Assembly (NCBI RefSeq): GCF_026072635.1
Contig: NZ_AP023081.1
Coordinates: 5,948,501 to 6,012,500 of the forward strand
Reading direction: 5' to 3'
DNA length: 64,000 nucleotides
From: Pseudomonas solani
GTDB taxonomy: Bacteria > Pseudomonadota > Gammaproteobacteria > Pseudomonadales > Pseudomonadaceae
A program made the position numbers and the translations under genes. Below the pieces are notes generated by a model. It was given only the letters and a program-made list of their open reading frames with translations, made no database searches and was not told where the DNA came from. Within the stretch, counting starts at the first letter, position 1. Each line of letters starts with the position of its first letter. Shown one piece after another: positions 61,390 to 64,000 of the stretch.

Positions 61390-62316
61390 TCATGCGCCCG
61401 GGAGGGTCATCACCGGCGCGTGGCGCTCCATCAGTTCGGCGACCCAGTCGATGAACACCCGCAGCTTGGCGCTGATGTGCCGGTTCGGCGGGAAGGCCAC
61501 GTACATCGGCATCGGGTCCAGGCGCCAGTCCTCGAACAGGGGCACCAGCGCACCGCTGGCCCGGCTGGCAAGGGCCATGTACTCCGGCAGCCAGAGCACG
61601 CCCAGGCCCGCCAGCCCGGCGGCGAGGTAGGCGTTGCCATCGTCCACCGCCAGCACGTAGCGGCCGTTCACGCGGAGTTCCTCATTGCCCTTGCGCATGG
61701 CATAGGGCACCGGCTTGCCGGTGCGCGCCCAGAGGAAACCGACGATGCGGTGGGGCGAATCCTCCAGCTCGCGCGGGTGCGCCGGCACGCCGAGGCGTGC
61801 GAGGTAATCCGGCGCTGCATACACGCCCAGGCGCAGGTCGCCGACCCGCCGCGCCATCAGCGACTGGTCGCGCAACTCGCCGCAGCGCACCACGCAATCG
61901 ACGTTCTCGCCGATCACATCGACGATGCGGTCGCTCACGCCCATGTCGATCTGGATGTCCGGGTGTCGCGCGTGGAACTCGGGCAGCGCCGGTACCAGGA
62001 TCATGCTCGCCAGCGGGCTGGGCACATCCACCCGCAGGCGGCCCCGGGGCGAAGCCGAGGCGCTGGAGAGGCTGGTCTCGGCGTCGTCCATATCGGCCAG
62101 CAGGCGCACCACCCGCTCGTAGTAGGCAGCGCCATCGGCGGTCAGCGCCACCCGCCGCGTGGTGCGGTTGAGCAGCTTCACCCGCAGGCGCGCCTCCAGT
62201 TGCTGCACCAGCTGGGTGACGCTGGTCTTGCTCATGTGCAGGGTGTCGGCGGCGCGGGTGAAGCTGCCGGCCTCCACCACCCGGGCGAAGGCCTGCATCG
62301 CATCGAAACGGTCCAT
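61390..62316 (-). CDS. LysR-family transcriptional regulator
   Basis: A 308-residue LysR protein with N-terminal helix-turn-helix (GSFTRAADTLHMSKTSVTQL) and a C-terminal effector domain (RLRVDVPSPLASMILVPALP). It belongs to the large branch with RTTRRVALTADGAAYY after the DNA-binding helix. It is divergent from the RidA gene (140 bases between starts), which it may regulate. The effector is not evident. Confidence 0.85.
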   Translation of the reverse strand: MDRFDAMQAFARVVEAGSFTRAADTLHMSKTSVTQLVQQLEARLRVKLLNRTTRRVALTADGAAYYERVVRLLADMDDAETSLSSASASPRGRLRVDVPSPLASMILVPALPEFHARHPDIQIDMGVSDRIVDVIGENVDCVVRCGELRDQSLMARRVGDLRLGVYAAPDYLARLGVPAHPRELEDSPHRIVGFLWARTGKPVPYAMRKGNEELRVNGRYVLAVDDGNAYLAAGLAGLGVLWLPEYMALASRASGALVPLFEDWRLDPMPMYVAFPPNRHISAKLRVFIDWVAELMERHAPVMTLPGA

Positions 62317-62456
62317 CGGCGCTCCAGATTCCAGCGGATTGTTTGGGATTCACAAACAGTGAAGGACAAGCTTGCGCGTTTATCCCCCCGCGCAAGCTCC
62401 TACAGTCGCCTCCATCGTTGATCCCGGGTCCCATCGACCCACCTTGGAGGTACCGC
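62317..62456. promoter_or_regulatory. Divergent LysR-RidA promoter region
   Basis: This 140-base region should carry both promoters and the LysR site. TTTGGGATTCACAAACAGTG (62343-62362) contains TTTG and CAAA arms, a possible LysR-type T-N11-A contact. Confidence 0.45.
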
Positions 62457-62849
62457 ATGACCCAGCGCGACGTCGTTTTCCCGCCCGGCCGCCAGGCGCT
62501 CTATGAGCGCAACCGCTACTCGCCGGCCATCCGTTCCAATGGCTTCCTGTTCGTCTCCGGGCAGGTGGGCAGCAACCCCGACGGCTCCCCCGAGCCGGAC
62601 CTCAAGGCCCAGGTGCGCCAGGCCTTCACCAACCTCAACGCGATCCTCGGCGAGGCCGGCTGCAGCTTCGACGACGTGGTCGACGTCACCGTGTTCATGG
62701 TCGACCCGCAAGCGAAGTTCGAAGCCATCTGGGAGGTGGTGCCGGAGTTCTGGGGCGCCGCGCCGCACCCGACGCTGACCGCCGTGGGCGTGACCTGGCT
62801 CTATGGCTTCGACTTCGAGATCAAGGTGATCGCCAGGTTGCCAGGCTGA
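62457..62849 (+). CDS. RidA-family enamine/imine deaminase
   Basis: A 130-residue RidA/YjgF protein. The opening YERNRYSPAIRSNGFLFVSG and the GQVGSNPDGSPEPDLKAQVR segment fit the family; such proteins hydrolyse reactive enamine or imine intermediates made by PLP enzymes. Not every member has that activity, and the usual catalytic Arg near residue 105 is not plain here (HPTLTAVGV). The ATG at 62457 follows TTGGAGGTACCGC. It converges on the MscS gene. Confidence 0.85.
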   Translation: MTQRDVVFPPGRQALYERNRYSPAIRSNGFLFVSGQVGSNPDGSPEPDLKAQVRQAFTNLNAILGEAGCSFDDVVDVTVFMVDPQAKFEAIWEVVPEFWGAAPHPTLTAVGVTWLYGFDFEIKVIARLPG

Positions 62850-62859
62850 CCGCCACGTC

Positions 62860-64000
62860 TCAGGGTTCGTCCCGCTCCCGCGCGGGGCGGCGAACCACTG
62901 CTCCCGCGGCACCCACTTCTCCTGCTGCGGGTCGCCCAGGTAGTGCGGCGACATGATCTGCACGCCGTACTCGTTGAATACATCCTGGACATTGGCGTGC
63001 AGCTCGCTCAGCAGCTCGGCGCGGGGCCGCGGCTCGCTGGGGATGGCCTGCGCCACCAGGCGGTATTCGGGGTAGAAGTCCGACAACGCCGTCTGGAACA
63101 CCTGCGGGGCCGGCTGCTCGAGAATGCCCGCCGTGCGCCGCGCCGCCTCCAGCAGCATCGCCTCCACCTGGCGCCAGGGCGTGTCGTAGCCGATGGTTAC
63201 GGTGGTATCGACCACGTAGCCGGGGCCCTGCACGGCGCGCGAGTAGTTCTTGGTCACGCTGCTGGTGATCATCGAGTTGGGGATGGTCAGCACCTCGCCC
63301 AGCCCAGTACGCACCCGCGTGGTGAACATGCCCAGCTCGGTGACCGTGCCCTCGTGCTCGCCGATGCGCACGAACTCGCCCACCCGCAACGTGCGCGTGT
63401 AGGTGAGGATCAGCCCCGCCGCCGCCTGCCCCACCACGCTGGAGGCGCCGAGGGAAATCATCAGCCCCACCAGCACCGAAAGCCCCTTGAACGCCTCGGT
63501 ACCCGCCCCCGGCAGGTAGGGATAGGCCATGGCCAGGGCGAACAGCCAGATCGCCAGCGAGGTCAGCCGGGTGGTGGTGGGCAGCGTCTCCTGGTTCAGC
63601 CAGCTGAGGGTTCCCGGCGTCGCCATCCGCCGCAGCACGCGTCGGCTGAACGCCGTCACGCCCCGGGCGATGAAGAAGATCGAAATGGCCAGGATCAACC
63701 CCGGCACCGCACCGATGATGCCCTGCAACAGATAACCGGCCACCTCCAGCAGGTAGCTGTTGAGGCTCTCGCCCCAGGGCCGCGTATAGGGGAAACGCGA
63801 CAGCACGAAGCTCAGCCACTCATAGGTCAACAGCAGGATCAAGGCCCAGCGGATCGCCCAGAACACCCGGCCCACCAGGGGGTACAGGTAGCGCAGGTCG
63901 AGCACCGGCGTCTGCCCGACGCGAAAGGCCTGGGCATGGCGCGTCATCACGCCAGGCAAGCGCTCCAGCAGCCTGCTGCGGACGAACTGAATGGCCTTGA
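62860..64000 (-). CDS. MscS-family mechanosensitive channel, partial and frame-broken
   Basis: The gene runs off the right end of the window; the frame is open to 64000, and any start lies beyond. The visible part has four membrane helices, the pore helix LGASSVVGQAAAGLILTYTR and the family beta domain (GEFVRIGEHEGTVTELGMFT). Large MscS-like channels open under membrane tension. As written, the frame reads on past the natural end into the antisense of RidA to 62400. Adding one G at the four-G run 62884-62887 restores AARERDEP-type ending and a stop at 62860, ten bases from RidA. Confidence 0.8.

Noticed and set aside
62400..62859. C-terminal extension of the MscS protein
   Set aside because: The frame is antisense to RidA and follows a homopolymer break; the extra residues are low-complexity.
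1..64000. CRISPR arrays, tRNA or rRNA genes, phage integrase sites
   Set aside because: No spaced direct repeats of CRISPR type, no tRNA-like cloverleaf and no rRNA segments were seen on either strand. Small tRNA genes cannot be fully excluded without a covariance search.

Overview
The window looks like chromosome of a high-GC Pseudomonas that is not P. aeruginosa but shares its gene neighbourhoods. The evidence is a pfeR-pfeS-pfeA-pfeE enterobactin locus, a katB-ankB pair next to oxyR, a DUF3509-type protein, a Tse7/Tsi7-like type VI pair, FeaR- and FeaB-like amine genes, and many Pseudomonas-style short inverted repeats between genes. About 53 protein genes can be supported. I saw no rRNA, tRNA or CRISPR array.

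Layout. 1-305 holds a heptanucleotide repeat array. 306-16557 is a catabolic island: MoaF, two SDR dehydrogenases, a LuxR regulator, an outer-membrane channel, an MFS carrier, a class II HDAC-like amidohydrolase, a FeaR-like regulator, an APC permease, an AlgE-like porin and a phenylacetaldehyde-type dehydrogenase. It is interrupted at 8370-10411 by a frameshifted gene, an XRE regulator and two unknown genes. The gene set suggests uptake and oxidation of an aromatic amine or N-acyl amine. 16607-25922 carries a Sel1 protein, a TerD-like protein, two exported unknowns, TerC, a YopT-like cysteine protease, a GFA protein and a pentapeptide protein.

26096-35316 is one minus-strand Fur-type unit: ECF sigma factor, FecR, a signalling TonB receptor, a PqqL-like M16 lipoprotease and a YddA-like ABC transporter. 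It resembles protease-associated import systems with cell-surface signalling added. 35355-38570 is the peroxide module (oxyR, katB, ankB). 39585-45466 holds a metzincin-like protease with a small partner, a Baeyer-Villiger monooxygenase, an exported unknown and a nitroreductase. 45586-52931 has a diguanylate cyclase and the pfeRSAE set. 53082-55085 is a PAAR-nuclease toxin and its probable immunity protein. 55210-57135 holds two small proteins and a GH76-like enzyme. 57351-59115 is a repeat element split by an IS481-family insertion. 59304 on holds a Zur-type znuD gene, a LysR regulator, a RidA protein and an MscS channel that runs off the right edge.

Themes are metal and iron acquisition (three TonB receptors with Fur- or Zur-like sites), peroxide defence, amine catabolism and interbacterial or host-directed proteins. 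Three genes are broken by one base, each at a G/C homopolymer (8484-8488, 38549-38553, 62884-62887). That pattern points to residual assembly errors more than to real pseudogenes.
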